IMG/VR virus record: IMGVR_UViG_3300029202_000001
Coordinates: 1-30,556 of that record
Source: a virus
Length of the DNA: 30,556 bases
Reading direction: 5' to 3' (one strand)
Part shown: piece by piece, positions 30,419 to 30,556 of the stretch
Layout: each line of letters starts with the position of its first letter
How positions within the stretch are numbered: the stretch's first letter is position 1
Made by a program: the position numbers and the translations under genes
The notes under the pieces: model-generated
Seen by the model: the letters and a program-made list of their open reading frames with translations, nothing else
Database searches by the model: none
Told to the model about the DNA's origin: nothing

Positions 30419-30556
30419 TCTTCTCTCTCCATTCTATCTTTGATTATCTTTCTACACTCAGCATTCTTTTCTTTCATTCTTTCTTCCAATCTCTTAACCT
30501 TAAAATCAATCTGTTCCTGAACTTCTTCAGGCTTTACAAGGAACATTTCGAGTTGT
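30415..30556 (-). CDS. Charged helical protein (partial, N-terminus outside the window)
   Basis: The frame enters from the right edge and ends at TGA 30415-30417. The visible part is QLEMFLVKPEEVQEQIDFKV followed by KRLEERMKEKNAECRKIIKD and RMEREE: a highly charged helix, probably coiled coil. An internal ATG (MFLVKPEE) could be the true start, in which case the gene is 43 aa and complete. The function is unknown. Confidence 0.5.
   Translation of the reverse strand, partial: QLEMFLVKPEEVQEQIDFKVKRLEERMKEKNAECRKIIKDRMEREE

Noticed and set aside
1-30556. CRISPR arrays, rRNA, tRNA or integrase genes
   Set aside because: I looked for regularly spaced repeats, conserved rRNA segments, cloverleaf patterns and tyrosine or serine recombinase motifs, and saw none.

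Overview
The window looks like part of the genome of a tailed double-stranded DNA virus (class Caudoviricetes) of an archaeon. A methanogen or methanogen-like archaeon of the Methanosarcinales is my best guess, but the host cannot be proved from this sequence. The archaeal signs are TATA-like boxes about 25-30 bases before starts, Shine-Dalgarno sites of the GGTGAT/GGAGG type, secreted beta-helix and LamG-like proteins typical of methanogen surface proteins, and a Prim-Pol/SF3 replication protein. The tailed-virus signs are a full set of head and tail genes: terminases, portal, MuF-type protein, protease-scaffold, HK97-fold capsid protein, connectors, tail terminator, tail tube, tail chaperones, tape measure, Dit-like protein and hub. 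I see no integrase, rRNA, tRNA or CRISPR array, so a lytic genome and a provirus fragment both remain possible.

Almost everything is read on the minus strand, so the biological order runs from high to low coordinates. 30556-26926 is a dense set of small, mostly unrecognised early genes. Several are rich in cysteine pairs and many are coupled by ATGA or TAATG overlaps. It also holds an ERCC4-type nuclease, a strikingly GC-rich gene (27391-27852), an HTH protein and a perfect palindrome at a promoter. 26850-21466 is the replication and metabolism block: two radical SAM enzymes, an AbrB-type protein, a primase-helicase and small Zn and winged-helix-like proteins. 21347-17201 is packaging and portal: TerS, TerL, a two-hairpin element, portal, a small membrane protein, MuF and a 53-aa protein. 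16693-13165 holds the protease/scaffold, decoration protein, major capsid protein and three small head-region proteins. 13158-7366 is an accessory block: a 926-aa secreted beta-helix protein, a 641-aa protein with signal peptide and membrane anchor, three small membrane proteins and a 17-aa Arg/Ser/Lys-rich peptide. 7364-195 is connectors and tail, ending at the tail hub.

Only two places read on the plus strand: a three-gene mini-operon at 16780-17217, divergent from the protease gene, and the left edge (1-205), which converges on the tail hub gene.

The most interesting points are: (i) a tail chaperone pair in which the second part must be reached by a +1 (or -2) shift, with a TTT-CGC slip candidate; (ii) two large signal-peptide proteins and small membrane proteins inside the structural operon, suggesting a virus-encoded cell-surface module; (iii) a palindromic, possibly IS200/IS605-derived, non-coding element between terminase and portal; (iv) a shared extended promoter motif; (v) a GC-rich foreign gene whose stop codon sits in a hairpin loop, followed by an open +1 frame; and (vi) a set of tiny coupled genes. 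Functions were assigned by reading motifs and gene order; no database search was run.
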